Notes: a model not told the origin generated them from the sequence alone. A DNA stretch of 12,547 nt from Clostridium sp. SCN 57-10 (GCA_001725215.1 MEFT01000028.1:1-12547), one strand, 5' to 3'; shown: positions 1-6,953, counted from the stretch's first letter. A program made the numbers and translations.

Positions 1-1
1 C

Positions 2-910
2 AACTCCATGAACTCGAAGGAGACGAAGGGTTATAAGCGCTGCGGCGTTATGGAGGGCTATAACGGCATGGAGCTACCCTACCGTTTTATGGATGAGGAA
101 TGCCTGCGCTGGTATGACCACTGGCTCAAGGGCGTCGATACCGGCATCACCGAAGAGCCGCCGATGAAGCTTAACATCATCGGGCGCGGCTACCGCTATG
201 AGCACGAGTGGCCGCTCGCGCGCACCAACTGGAAGAAGCTCTATCTGCACACCTTCGGACAGATGCGATGGGAACCGGCGGCGGAGGGCAGCCTCCCGCC
301 CGACAGCTTTACCCATCGCCCGCCGCATATCACGACCGAGGTCGAAAGCCTGTGCTACCGCACCGACCGTCTGAGCATGCCCACCGAGTTTACCGGCCCC
401 ATCGAGCTCCACCTGTGGGCTTCGATTGACGCGCTCGACGCCAACCTCATCGTCAAGGTCTGGCAGATCACGGCGGGCGGCACGCGTATGCCGGTCTGCC
501 GTACGGGTCAGCTCAAATGCAGCTATCCGCTCGACCGCGAAAAGAGCGAGATCGGCCGCCCGGTGCACGATTACTCGAGGCGCGAACCCGTCACGCCGGG
601 CGAGATCCGCGAATATGTCATCGAGGTCAACCCCATCGGCATGGTGTTTGCGCCCGGCACATGCATCGAGCTTGAAATCAAGGCGATGGATAACTTCGAG
701 CACCAGCAACACGCGTGGGAGGCCAAGATGAGCCACCTCGGCCCCATCCCGAGCTGCAATACAATCAATTATAAGATTTATCGCGATAAGGATCATCCGT
801 CCTATCTGCTTATGCCCTATATCCCGTACACGCCGCCCGAAAACTTCCTGCAGCCGATTTGCGACGACGATATCGTCGTCGGCGGCAGCGGAAGAGGCGC
901 CACTCACTAA
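2..910 (+). CDS. CocE/NonD-type hydrolase, C-terminal part (5' end outside window)
   Basis: The reading frame is already open at base 2, so the gene starts upstream and only about 302 residues are visible. Early visible residues include a W-Y-D-H-W-L-K-G stretch followed by a P-P-M-K-L-N-I-I-G stretch. This arrangement is typical of CocE/NonD hydrolases, where the alpha/beta-hydrolase core passes into the beta-rich X-Pro dipeptidyl-peptidase C-terminal domain (PepX_C). The rest fits that jelly-roll domain (ASIDALDANLIVKVW, then G-x-V-F-A-P-G-T). The catalytic Ser and probably Asp lie upstream and cannot be checked; a catalytic His may be in the visible part but I could not assign it. Family members hydrolyse acyl esters or N-acyl/prolyl peptide bonds; the substrate here is unknown. 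A perfect hairpin follows the stop, then a transporter on the same strand. Family assignment is fairly sure, specificity is not. Confidence 0.8.
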   Translation, partial: NSMNSKETKGYKRCGVMEGYNGMELPYRFMDEECLRWYDHWLKGVDTGITEEPPMKLNIIGRGYRYEHEWPLARTNWKKLYLHTFGQMRWEPAAEGSLPPDSFTHRPPHITTEVESLCYRTDRLSMPTEFTGPIELHLWASIDALDANLIVKVWQITAGGTRMPVCRTGQLKCSYPLDREKSEIGRPVHDYSRREPVTPGEIREYVIEVNPIGMVFAPGTCIELEIKAMDNFEHQQHAWEAKMSHLGPIPSCNTINYKIYRDKDHPSYLLMPYIPYTPPENFLQPICDDDIVVGGSGRGATH

Positions 911-931
911 CCGATACCTCCCTCATATCCG

Positions 932-965
932 TTTTCGGCTCCCGCGTCGCAGCGGGAGCCGAAAA
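932..965 (+). terminator. Perfect 14-bp hairpin after the CocE-type gene (possible terminator)
   Basis: Arms 932-945 and 952-965 are perfectly complementary around a 6-base loop. The stem lies 21 bases after the hydrolase stop and 44 bases before the transporter start. The outer pairs are T on the left and A on the right, the reverse of the usual A-stem-T layout, and no T run follows on either strand. It may be a weak or Rho-assisted terminator, or a structure that stabilises mRNA ends. Confidence 0.45.
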
Positions 966-1009
966 TCTATGCAAACCGAACGCAACAGACAAAGAAAGGT
1001 TGAACGCCG

Positions 1010-1630
1010 ATGCCCACTTATACATGGAGTTTTGCGCAGAGCTTTTTGGTTTTTCTGCTCATTGTTTTCATTTCGCAAACGGCGGCGACGCGCCTGCGCT
1101 CGCTCGTGCCGATGCCGCTGCTGTTCGGCGTGCTGTTTGCCGCGGGTTTCGCCACGGGACTTCTGCCCAAAGACATGCTGCTTGCCGCCAATATGGTGGC
1201 GGTCGGCACCATCGCGTTCAACGTGCTTGTCGTTCATTCGGGCACGATGGTCGACATACCGCAGCTGCTTTCGCACAAGAAAGAGGCGCTGCTCTGCACC
1301 CTGTCTGCGCTTGTCATGGCGGCCGTCTGCCTTGCCGTGCTGCCGCCCCTCATCGGGCGCGACCTCGCGCTGCTCGCCCCCGGTTCGGTGGTGGGCGGCG
1401 GCGCGTCGTGCGCCATCGGCTCGCGCTGGGTATCGTCGGTAAGGCCGGAAATTTCGTTTTATCCGTGGATGATTTTCATGTTTCAGGGGCTGTTTTCCGT
1501 GCCCGTCGTCATATGGGCGCTTAAAAAAGAGGCGGCGCGCATGGCGGGCCACAGGCTCCCGCGTTCGGGCCGGTCGGCAAAATTCCGCAGCAGTATAAGA
1601 CACCCGCTTATTATTTGGGGCTTGTCATGA
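1010..1630 (+). CDS. GltS-like membrane transporter, N-terminal part (frameshifted gene)
   Basis: This frame encodes 206 residues with several hydrophobic helices and ends abruptly in a non-hydrophobic tail. The layout resembles Na+/glutamate symporters of the GltS (ESS) type: a first helix, a V-P-x-P-L-L-F-G segment where GltS has I-P-E-P-V-A-G-G, a helix pair, and a glycine-rich V-V-G-G-G-A-S re-entrant-like segment near residue 125. The start is ATG 1010 with AGAAAGG about ten bases upstream. The tail after about residue 172 probably departs from the true protein, because the continuation lies in the -1 frame, open from 1525 to 2151. Joined, the two pieces would give a polytopic protein of roughly 380 residues, a normal size for the family. 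The cause is a one-base deletion (true mutation or sequencing error) or, less likely, programmed shifting. Substrate unknown; similarity was judged by eye. Confidence 0.65.
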   Translation: MPTYTWSFAQSFLVFLLIVFISQTAATRLRSLVPMPLLFGVLFAAGFATGLLPKDMLLAANMVAVGTIAFNVLVVHSGTMVDIPQLLSHKKEALLCTLSALVMAAVCLAVLPPLIGRDLALLAPGSVVGGGASCAIGSRWVSSVRPEISFYPWMIFMFQGLFSVPVVIWALKKEAARMAGHRLPRSGRSAKFRSSIRHPLIIWGLS

Positions 1631-2151
1631 TCGTGGCGGTGTTCAATTACGCGCTGCAAGGCACGGCGCTCAAGGGCATGAACATAAACCCGAACATCAC
1701 GGCGCTGCTGCTCGGCATCCTCGTGGGGAACCTCGGGCTCATCGACCGCGCGCCGCTTTTCAAATGTGACGCGTACGGGCTGCTTATTCTCAGCCTGATG
1801 GGGCTGATGGCGAACAATCTGGCGAATACGCCGCTGCCCAAGCTGCTTTCGCTCGTCGCGCCCACGCTCACCGCGCTGCTGGTCGGCTCGGCGGTGCTCA
1901 TAGCCTGCGGCGCGGGCTTGGCGCGCTTTTTCGGCCTCAGCCGCTACGCGGGTATTGTGCTGACGATGAACTCGGTCATGGGCTTTCCGGTCAACCAAAT
2001 GCTTGCCGCAAATGCGGTGTGCGCCGCGCCCGAGCATCTGCGCGCGCCGCTGCAGGGTCGGCTGATGGGTTTGCTCCATATGAGCACCGTACTTATATCC
2101 AACGGACTGTCCATTCTTCTCATCAGCGCACTTGTCACACTCGTTCGATAG
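1615..2151 (+). CDS. GltS-like membrane transporter, C-terminal part (frameshifted gene)
   Basis: This is the second half of the split transporter, in the -1 frame relative to the first half. The frame is open from 1525, and G-K-I-P-Q-Q-Y-K-T-P-A-Y-Y just before ATG 1615 already reads like a loop leading into a membrane helix. That ATG is therefore probably internal and not a real start; no good ribosome binding site precedes it. About five hydrophobic segments follow. L-I-L-S-L-M-G-L-M near residue 60 resembles the L-S-L-F-L-A-M-A-L-M-G-L segment of GltS. The later M-N-S-V-M-G-F-P-V-N-Q stretch sits where GltS carries its second glycine-rich re-entrant loop. The stop at 2149-2151 is followed by the terminator of the opposing ttcA gene. 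Function depends on whether the frameshift is real. Confidence 0.6.
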   Translation: MGLVMIVAVFNYALQGTALKGMNINPNITALLLGILVGNLGLIDRAPLFKCDAYGLLILSLMGLMANNLANTPLPKLLSLVAPTLTALLVGSAVLIACGAGLARFFGLSRYAGIVLTMNSVMGFPVNQMLAANAVCAAPEHLRAPLQGRLMGLLHMSTVLISNGLSILLISALVTLVR

Positions 2152-2182
2152 GTTATCTTGCAGATGAGGAAAAAACCAAGTA

Positions 2183-2224
2183 AAATAAAAGGGCTTACCG
2201 TGCTTTACGCAGGCGGTAAGCCCT
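2183..2224 (-). terminator. Rho-independent terminator of the ttcA-type gene
   Basis: Read on the minus strand, an 11-bp stem (2214-2224 with 2190-2200, loop 2201-2213) is followed by a T-rich tail, complementary to 2183-2189. It lies about 35 bases beyond the stop of the minus-strand ttcA-type gene. On the plus strand no T run follows, so it should act mainly on minus-strand transcripts. Confidence 0.8.
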
Positions 2225-2258
2225 CTGCTGTCCTATGGAATGACTGTCTTCTTGCTTG

Positions 2259-3032
2259 CTATTGCTCCGCAGACGTGCTGCTTTCCGGAGATGAGTCCTT
2301 GCCGTCTTGCGCCGTGTGCGATATTTTGCCCCAGCCGCCGAGGGGATAGCGCTGCATCGCGCCGAAAATATGCTTGCGCAGGTCACTGTGCGTGCTCTCC
2401 AGCGTACGCAGCAGCTCTTTGACCTCCTCGCGCTTGGTGTGCTTGTCTGCCGGGCAGGGGTTATACACAACAGGCAGCGACTGCCGCGCCGCAAAGTTGC
2501 GTATGTCGCGCTCCGTCATATAAAGCAGAGGACGGATCACCGTGAGGTCGGCGCGGCTGAGGTAGGTAACGGGTAAAAAACAGCCGATGCGCCCCTCGTA
2601 AAACAGCGAGAGCACAAAGGTCTCCACCGCGTCGTCATAGTGGTGCCCAAGCGCGACCTTGTTGCACCCTACCGATTTTGCCAGATCGTTCAGCGCGCCG
2701 CGCCGCATTTTGGCGCACAGCGCGCAGGGGTTCGGCTCTTTACGGATGTCAAAAATAATACGGGCAATTTCAGTCTGCTTCACAATATACGGCACACCGA
2801 TGCGCTCACACAGCGCGGCAACCTCGTCAAAGCTCATATCTTCATAACCCGGATGAAGCGAGAGCGCCACGAGCTCAAAGGGCTTGGGATAAAAACGGCG
2901 CAGCTCGGCCAGCGTGACGAGCAGCGTCAGAGAATCTTTGCCGCCCGAAACGCCGACGGCAATTTTGTCGCCCGCTTCGATCATGCCGTAATCGTCGATA
3001 CAGCCGCGCAGCATAGAAAGCATTTTTTGCAT
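2259..3032 (-). CDS. ttcA: tRNA 2-thiocytidine synthetase, TtcA family
   Basis: The 257-residue protein is a PP-loop ATPase. S-G-G-K-D-S at residues 29-34 is the pyrophosphate-binding loop that adenylates the target base. C103-x2-C106 (P-C-A-L-C) and C193 (N-P-C-P) match the three cysteines that hold the [4Fe-4S] cluster in TtcA. A G-H-H-Y-D-D-A-V-E-T stretch at 129-138 is also typical. TtcA converts cytidine 32 of certain tRNAs to 2-thiocytidine in the cytoplasm. TilS and the TtuA/Ncs6 group share the PP-loop, but the cysteine spacing and the size favour TtcA. The chosen ATG has GGGAG (complement of 3045-3049) about 12 bases upstream, a rather long spacing; ATG at residue 4 is an alternative. 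The acidic, serine-rich last 20 or so residues look like a disordered tail. Divergent from rplM, convergent with the transporter. Confidence 0.88.
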   Translation of the reverse strand: MQKMLSMLRGCIDDYGMIEAGDKIAVGVSGGKDSLTLLVTLAELRRFYPKPFELVALSLHPGYEDMSFDEVAALCERIGVPYIVKQTEIARIIFDIRKEPNPCALCAKMRRGALNDLAKSVGCNKVALGHHYDDAVETFVLSLFYEGRIGCFLPVTYLSRADLTVIRPLLYMTERDIRNFAARQSLPVVYNPCPADKHTKREEVKELLRTLESTHSDLRKHIFGAMQRYPLGGWGKISHTAQDGKDSSPESSTSAEQ

Positions 3033-3054
3033 GTCTTAAATCAACTCCCGGCAA

Positions 3055-3083
3055 ATTGTATCGAAAAGAACGAAAAAAAGCAA
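3055..3083 (-). promoter_or_regulatory. Possible promoter for ttcA
   Basis: On the minus strand TTGCTT (complement of 3078-3083) and TACAAT (complement of 3055-3060) are 17 bases apart. Transcription would start only about 15 bases before the ATG, so the mRNA leader would begin at or inside the GGGAG site. That is tight and lowers confidence. Confidence 0.3.
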
Positions 3084-3187
3084 CCAAATAAAACTGAAAT
3101 TGAAAATAAGAAAACGGGAGTAAACAAGAGAAAAAAGCAGGAATGCAGAGATAGTGTTTGTGTAAATTAAAAAAACGAAAAATGTAG

Positions 3188-3217
3188 TTGACAGGCATTC
3201 CTCGGATGTGATATAAA
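3188..3217 (+). promoter_or_regulatory. Sigma-A-type promoter of rplM-rpsI
   Basis: A perfect TTGACA at 3188-3193 is followed after 18 bases by TATAAA at 3212-3217, with TGTGA just before it resembling an extended -10. It lies about 46 bases upstream of rplM, fitting strong constitutive transcription of a ribosomal protein operon. I see no clear autoregulatory leader structure between it and rplM. Confidence 0.75.
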
Positions 3218-3263
3218 GAGAAAGGTCAAAAATTTATTTCACATAAAAAACGGAGGAATCACG

Positions 3264-3695
3264 ATGTCCACATTCATGGCCAATCAAGCCAACATCGAGC
3301 GCAAGTGGTATGTTATTGATGCCGCGGGCAAGCCCATGGGCCGCACCGCTGCGATTGCTGCCTCTATTCTGCGCGGCAAGCATAAGCCTACCTTTACCCC
3401 GCACGCCGACTGCGGCGATTTCGTCATCATCATCAACGCCGAGAAGGCGCTGCTCACCGGCAAGAAGCTTGAGCAGAAGTATTACCGCACCCACTCCGGC
3501 TATGCCGGTGGCCTGAAGGAAACGCAGTACAAGACCCTGATGGCGACGAAGCCCGCGCTTGCGATGAAGCTTGCCGTGAAGGGCATGCTCCCGAAGAGCA
3601 CGGTCGGCAGCTGGTCGCTCGGGCGCTGCAAGATCTACGCCGGCGCGGAACACGCCCAGCAGGCGCAGAAGCCCGAATTTTGGACTGCGGAATAA
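3264..3695 (+). CDS. rplM: Large ribosomal subunit protein uL13
   Basis: The 143-residue product is ribosomal protein L13, an early-assembly protein that binds 23S rRNA in the 50S subunit. Visible hallmarks are W-Y-V-I-D-A near residue 15, P-M-G-R at about 24-27, H-K-P-T-F-T-P-H with C-G-D-F-V near 40-55, and L-T-G-K-K-L with K-Y-Y-R-T-H-S-G in the middle. Length is normal for the family. CGGAGG seven bases before ATG 3264 supports this start; the short extension M-S-T-F-M-A before the conserved core contains a second possible ATG. It is the first gene of the classic rplM-rpsI operon, 16 bases from rpsI, driven by the promoter at 3188-3217. The C-terminal end is slightly divergent (Q-Q-A-Q-K-P-E-F-W), but this is still the usual place of the conserved Q-K-P sequence. 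Confidence 0.97.
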   Translation: MSTFMANQANIERKWYVIDAAGKPMGRTAAIAASILRGKHKPTFTPHADCGDFVIIINAEKALLTGKKLEQKYYRTHSGYAGGLKETQYKTLMATKPALAMKLAVKGMLPKSTVGSWSLGRCKIYAGAEHAQQAQKPEFWTAE

Positions 3696-3711
3696 GGGGA
3701 GGTAATAGAGA

Positions 3712-4116
3712 ATGTATACACCTAAAAAAGCCTATTTCTATGGCACCGGCCGCAGAAAGAGCTCCGTTGCACGCGTAAAGCTCATCCCCGGCGGCACCGG
3801 CGCCATCAAGATCAACAACCGTGAGCTCGACAACTATTTCGGCCTCGAGACCCTTAAGTATATCGTCAAGCAGCCGCTGGTTGCCGTTGAGGTTGAGGGC
3901 AAGTTTGACGCCGACATCAAGGTGAGCGGCGGCGGCTTTACCGGCCAGGCCGGCGCCATCCGCTTCGGCATCGCCCGCGCTCTGCTGCAGGCCGACGCCG
4001 AGTTCCGCCCCGTGCTCAAGAAGGCGGGTTTCCTGACCCGCGACCCGAGAATGAAAGAGCGCAAGAAGTACGGCCTCAAGGCTGCACGCCGCGCGCCCCA
4101 GTTCTCCAAGAGATAG
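3712..4116 (+). CDS. rpsI: Small ribosomal subunit protein uS9
   Basis: The 134-residue product is ribosomal protein S9 of the 30S subunit head. Its C-terminal tail reaches the P-site tRNA. Hallmarks are G-T-G-R-R-K-S-S-V-A-R-V at about 11-22, G-G-G-x-x-G-Q-A-G-A-I-R-x-G-I-A-R-A-L in the middle, and the basic tail K-K-Y-G-L-K-A-A-R-R-A-P-Q-F-S-K-R ending in the family's S-K-R. Length is normal. GGGGAGG at 3696-3702, directly after the rplM stop, serves as the ribosome binding site, so the two genes are translationally close as well as co-transcribed. A strong hairpin terminator follows ten bases after the stop. Confidence 0.97.
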   Translation: MYTPKKAYFYGTGRRKSSVARVKLIPGGTGAIKINNRELDNYFGLETLKYIVKQPLVAVEVEGKFDADIKVSGGGFTGQAGAIRFGIARALLQADAEFRPVLKKAGFLTRDPRMKERKKYGLKAARRAPQFSKR

Positions 4117-4125
4117 TTTCACCCA

Positions 4126-4158
4126 AAAACCCTGCAACCTCAATGGTTGCAGGGTTTT
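4126..4158. terminator. Bidirectional terminator between rpsI and the S41 protease gene
   Basis: A perfect 14-bp stem (4126-4139 with 4145-4158, five-base loop) has four A on the left and four T on the right with G/C pairs inside, the textbook layout. T runs follow on both strands. It lies ten bases after rpsI and about 40 bases beyond the end of the convergent protease gene, so it can serve both. Confidence 0.9.
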
Positions 4159-4196
4159 GTTATGCGGCGTTCTTCTTCACCATTTTGAGGTTTTGC

Positions 4197-5534
4197 TTAC
4201 TTTAAACGGTCTAAAGCATAGGTCAGCACGGTATCAATACCCTGCAGTGCGTCTTTGATGGTCTGCTCAACCCAGATATCGGGCGGGATGCCTACGTTGA
4301 TGATTTCATTGAGATCTTCACCCCAATAACAGTGTCGAGAAGAGGTGCCGAAGCTCCCATTGCCGGGGAGATTATAGCAAACAAGCATTCCGGTTCCGCC
4401 GGCAGTATTGGTTCCGATGACGGTGAACCGGTTAGTGTTTTTGGCATAGGCAACGAAATCATCGCCCGCTGAGCCACAGCGCCAATCGGTCAGGATCATA
4501 ACCGGCTGTTTCAATAAGTCCCCGTGGTAAAAGTCATTTTCATAGGCAAACTGTGCTATCTGTTCCCGATAATCATCTGGCAGTTGAAATTGATAGTCTT
4601 CTGGCAAAGGCAGGGCATCTGCATCAAATGCGCTGAAAACGGACAAATCTTCCAGGCGAGAAAAGTAACTAAGCAGGGCCAAAGCGTTACCTCCATTGCC
4701 ACCGCTGTTGCCTCGGGCATCCAGAATAAAGGCCTTGGCTTTGCTCCCGTGTTGCCGCACGAAGACACCAAATTCTCGTCCTAAGTCGTTATTTAGAAAA
4801 TCGGGGAGTTTGATATAGTAAATACCATCCTCCGACTCATAAACTTGCATAGCGGTATAGGCATCGACCTGCTTTCCCGGCATTTTGATCTGCAAGGAAG
4901 ACGTCGGTTGAACGTTGTTTGCATAGGACAGTGTGGCCTGTATTGGTTTGCCGTCGGGTGTAATGGCGCTTATCTTTAGCGTATCTCGACTGTCGGAATA
5001 GCGTATCCATTCGGCCAGATAGCCTTGCCGGGTATTGGGAGTAAAGCGACCGGTTAGCCCTCCAACACATTGCTCTAAATAAGCGTCAGTCTTTATGTCA
5101 TTCATAGCAGTTACTACCGAACCAAGCGGAATGCCGACATCGCTCACGCTTGCCCACACCACATACTGTCCTTCCATATATTTTAACTGTATGGGCAGGA
5201 TGTATAATACGGTAGTAACCGGAACGTTCACATACGTATGTCCGTCACGCAAGTAAGCAACGAATCGGCGCAATTCGTTGTAGTATTCCCAGTCGCTCCG
5301 GGCTGCTTTCACGCGGTCCCGGTATTCTTGATACAGTCCGTCCCAATCGAGATCCGGCACCAGATCCCAATACCCAAAGGATTCTTTGGCGCCTTTGTAA
5401 ATGATCTCAAGGGCTTCAAGTCGTTCTTTGGCAACGGGTGTAAGCTTATATTCTCGATACAAGAAAAAAATGTCTGATAATAATAAAATGATGATCAAAG
5501 CGGCGGGGATTATAAAATAGCGCACCTTTTTCAT
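4197..5534 (-). CDS. Membrane-anchored S41 family (tail-specific-type) peptidase
   Basis: The protein has 445 residues. Residues 5-26 form one strongly hydrophobic segment after M-K-K, giving an N-terminal anchor or uncleaved signal, so the catalytic part should lie outside the membrane. L-R-D-G-H at 95-99 is typical of the S41 N-terminal region. F-I-L-D-A-R-G-N-S-G-G at 269-279 is the conserved S41 core strand, and C-G-S-A-G-D at 353-358 carries the probable nucleophile Ser355. No clear full PDZ domain is seen; the region about 110-230 may hold a degenerate one. ATG 5534 is preferred over a GTG at 5570 because AGTGAGG lies five bases upstream of it. The substrate is unknown; relatives degrade or trim exported proteins, and some family members are inactive. 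Base composition is more A+T-rich than in the neighbouring core genes, suggesting an accessory origin. Confidence 0.85.
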   Translation of the reverse strand: MKKVRYFIIPAALIIILLLSDIFFLYREYKLTPVAKERLEALEIIYKGAKESFGYWDLVPDLDWDGLYQEYRDRVKAARSDWEYYNELRRFVAYLRDGHTYVNVPVTTVLYILPIQLKYMEGQYVVWASVSDVGIPLGSVVTAMNDIKTDAYLEQCVGGLTGRFTPNTRQGYLAEWIRYSDSRDTLKISAITPDGKPIQATLSYANNVQPTSSLQIKMPGKQVDAYTAMQVYESEDGIYYIKLPDFLNNDLGREFGVFVRQHGSKAKAFILDARGNSGGNGGNALALLSYFSRLEDLSVFSAFDADALPLPEDYQFQLPDDYREQIAQFAYENDFYHGDLLKQPVMILTDWRCGSAGDDFVAYAKNTNRFTVIGTNTAGGTGMLVCYNLPGNGSFGTSSRHCYWGEDLNEIINVGIPPDIWVEQTIKDALQGIDTVLTYALDRLK

Positions 5535-5623
5535 AAGAACCTCACTGTTCCGATGCATGAGCGTTATCACATCTGCGTTCTGCTAACAGCTGTAAAATTT
5601 GTAGATATTTTCTTCTTGCATTA

Positions 5624-5652
5624 ACTATAAGGCGAAATAATCCAAAATGCAA
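5624..5652 (-). promoter_or_regulatory. Possible promoter of the S41 peptidase gene
   Basis: On the minus strand TTGCAT (complement of 5647-5652) and TATAGT (complement of 5624-5629) are separated by 17 bases, about 90 bases before the protease start. The -10 has five of six consensus bases and the -35 only three. TTTCGCCTTATA, overlapping the -10, recurs upstream of the stalk-domain gene. Confidence 0.45.
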
Positions 5653-5704
5653 CGAGAATATATAATCTGGTACAAGGAAATATTTTGTGAGAAGAATGAT
5701 GCAA

Positions 5705-5742
5705 ATAAGAAAGAGGACGGTTTTATCCGCCCTCTTTCTTAT
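5705..5742. terminator. Hairpin terminator, probably for the stalk-domain gene
   Basis: Arms 5705-5720 and 5727-5742 pair over 16 positions with a single A/C mismatch and a six-base loop. The purine-rich left arm and pyrimidine-rich right arm give T-rich ends in both readings. It lies about 150 bases past the end of the minus-strand stalk-domain gene and upstream of the protease promoter, so it should separate the two transcripts. Confidence 0.65.
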
Positions 5743-5890
5743 ATCTTATGGAAGCAAATATCAGCTTATTATTAGAAAAATATAGCGTATGAGCTCAACA
5801 TCGGTCAGCTTTAAAAGTTTTTGTACCCCGGCAGATGCATAAGTCGATATAAAACATCTCGCGGGTGCAATCGCTCTTATACTGCGTCAA

Positions 5891-6844
5891 TCAGTTGGGG
5901 GTGTATGAAATGGCCGTGTCGATGCCGATCGTCGCGGTCTTTGCATCCCAGGTCACGCCGATGTCAAAAGCTTGCGCTACGTCGCGCAGCTTGAAATAAT
6001 TATTGCCGTTGATGGTATAAGCCGTCAGAGTAACCGCCACACCGTCTTTGTAAATAGACGAGGTGCAGGGGGTAGCCGTCTTCTGCGTGCCGTTGCCCTT
6101 CATCAGCTCGCCGCCTACGGGCGTGTAAGTGTTGCCGGACTTAAGGTTAATGGCGTTTTTACCGGCGTCCCACATCACTTCAAACTGCTTTTTGGTTCCG
6201 CTGACAACCTTAGCAAGATCACGCAGCTTGAAATAGTTATTGCCGTTGATGGCGTAAGCGTCAAACGACGTGGCGGTGCCGTTGACAAGCACCTTGGCGG
6301 TGGTCGGCGCGGCCTTGGCCGCTACGGGCGCATCGTCGCCCTTGATGATGATTACGGCTTCCGCAAAGCTGTCAAAGTTGACGTGGCGTACGGTGATATG
6401 ATAAGTGCCCGGTTTATCGACGGTGACTGTGCAGCCGCTCTTATAGGAAGAAATCATGTATTGCTGGTTGTTCTCCGCTTCCTTGCAGCTCATTGTCTGC
6501 TTGGCAAAGCTGTCGTCATACACGACGCAGAAGCCGTCGACACTGAGCGGCACACCTTCTTCCCAGCCATCTTCCACCACTTTGACGGAGGCCACATAGA
6601 GCTCGGACAGATCGACGGTCGTGGTTATGACCGCAGGCGCTTCGCAGGTATAAGTAGGTACGCCTTCAAAGTAATCGTCTGCTTCCTTCTGCAGCACGTT
6701 GGAGATGGTAAACTGGCTTGTGCCTACTTCACCAGAGTATCCGTCAATGCTGACCGTTTGCACAGAGGCAGCCGCAGCGGGTGCGCTGATGGCTAGAAAA
6801 ACGGCGAGGAACAACGCACCAGAGGCTTTGATAAAACGTTTCAT
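5891..6844 (-). CDS. Secreted protein with two copper amine oxidase-like (stalk) repeats
   Basis: The 317-residue protein begins with a clear signal peptide: M-K-R, a hydrophobic core at about 8-20, and A-P-A-A-A-A near 21-26 as a likely signal peptidase I site. Residues about 30-170 form a domain I do not recognise; T-V-D-K-P-G-T-Y-H-I-T-V near 141-152 suggests a beta-sandwich. Two stalk repeats follow, about 184-242 and 265-316, both with N-G-N-N-Y-F-K-L-R-D, then a W-D strand and a T-Y-T-P or S-Y-T-P end. Such repeats are usual in exported Firmicute proteins and are thought to be wall- or polymer-associated; no enzyme activity is implied. No LPxTG motif or membrane anchor is seen at the C-terminus. 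GAGGG seven bases before the ATG supports the start. The two repeats are also alike as DNA (5985-6022 and 6222-6259). Confidence 0.8.
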   Translation of the reverse strand: MKRFIKASGALFLAVFLAISAPAAAASVQTVSIDGYSGEVGTSQFTISNVLQKEADDYFEGVPTYTCEAPAVITTTVDLSELYVASVKVVEDGWEEGVPLSVDGFCVVYDDSFAKQTMSCKEAENNQQYMISSYKSGCTVTVDKPGTYHITVRHVNFDSFAEAVIIIKGDDAPVAAKAAPTTAKVLVNGTATSFDAYAINGNNYFKLRDLAKVVSGTKKQFEVMWDAGKNAINLKSGNTYTPVGGELMKGNGTQKTATPCTSSIYKDGVAVTLTAYTINGNNYFKLRDVAQAFDIGVTWDAKTATIGIDTAISYTPN

Positions 6845-6924
6845 TCATATCCCTCATGTTCATAGATTTGCTCGCGCGACGCCTGTTGGTTTCATATTAT
6901 AAGGCGAAAAGCGAAAACCATTCC

Positions 6925-6953
6925 ATTTTATCACCGATTGTTAGCATTTGCAA
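6925..6953 (-). promoter_or_regulatory. Possible promoter of the stalk-domain gene
   Basis: On the minus strand TTGCAA (complement of 6948-6953) and TAAAAT (complement of 6925-6930) are 17 bases apart. This gives a leader of about 75 bases. A second -10-like TATAAT (complement of 6896-6901) without a good -35 lies closer to the gene, inside the shared TTTCGCCTTATA motif. Confidence 0.45.

Larger units (their letters stand above)
5535..5890. other. AT-rich intergenic gap, no convincing gene
   Basis: These 356 bases are clearly AT-rich (17 G/C of 60 at 5581-5640). They hold a minus-strand promoter candidate (5624-5652) and a long hairpin (5705-5742). From 5750 to 5890 I see no gene, RNA or clear repeat. 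A 42-codon plus-strand frame at 5647-5775 has no ribosome binding site and runs through the hairpin. Confidence 0.6.

Noticed and set aside
74..907. 277-codon minus-strand frame opposite the CocE-type gene
   Set aside because: It lies wholly antisense to a well-supported gene, has a composition typical of GC-rich shadow frames, and shows no recognisable motif.
1522..1529. A6 run as a programmed -1 frameshift site
   Set aside because: The phase is CTT AAA AAA GAG, so slipping back by one would put the first tRNA on TAA. This does not match the A-AAA-AAG type used in dnaX, and codon preference places the shift further downstream.
923..1603. 226-codon minus-strand frame opposite the transporter
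   Set aside because: The Arg/His-rich product is typical of antisense translation of hydrophobic GC-rich genes.
2158..2349. 63-codon frame after the transporter
   Set aside because: It runs through the ttcA terminator and the antisense of the ttcA end, and its reading is not gene-like.
2640..3170. 176-codon plus-strand frame opposite ttcA
   Set aside because: Antisense to ttcA and running into the AT-rich promoter region; the Lys/Asn-rich end is a composition effect.
5647..5775. 42-codon plus-strand ORF in the AT-rich gap
   Set aside because: No ribosome binding site, and the long hairpin sits inside it. Such an ORF is expected by chance.
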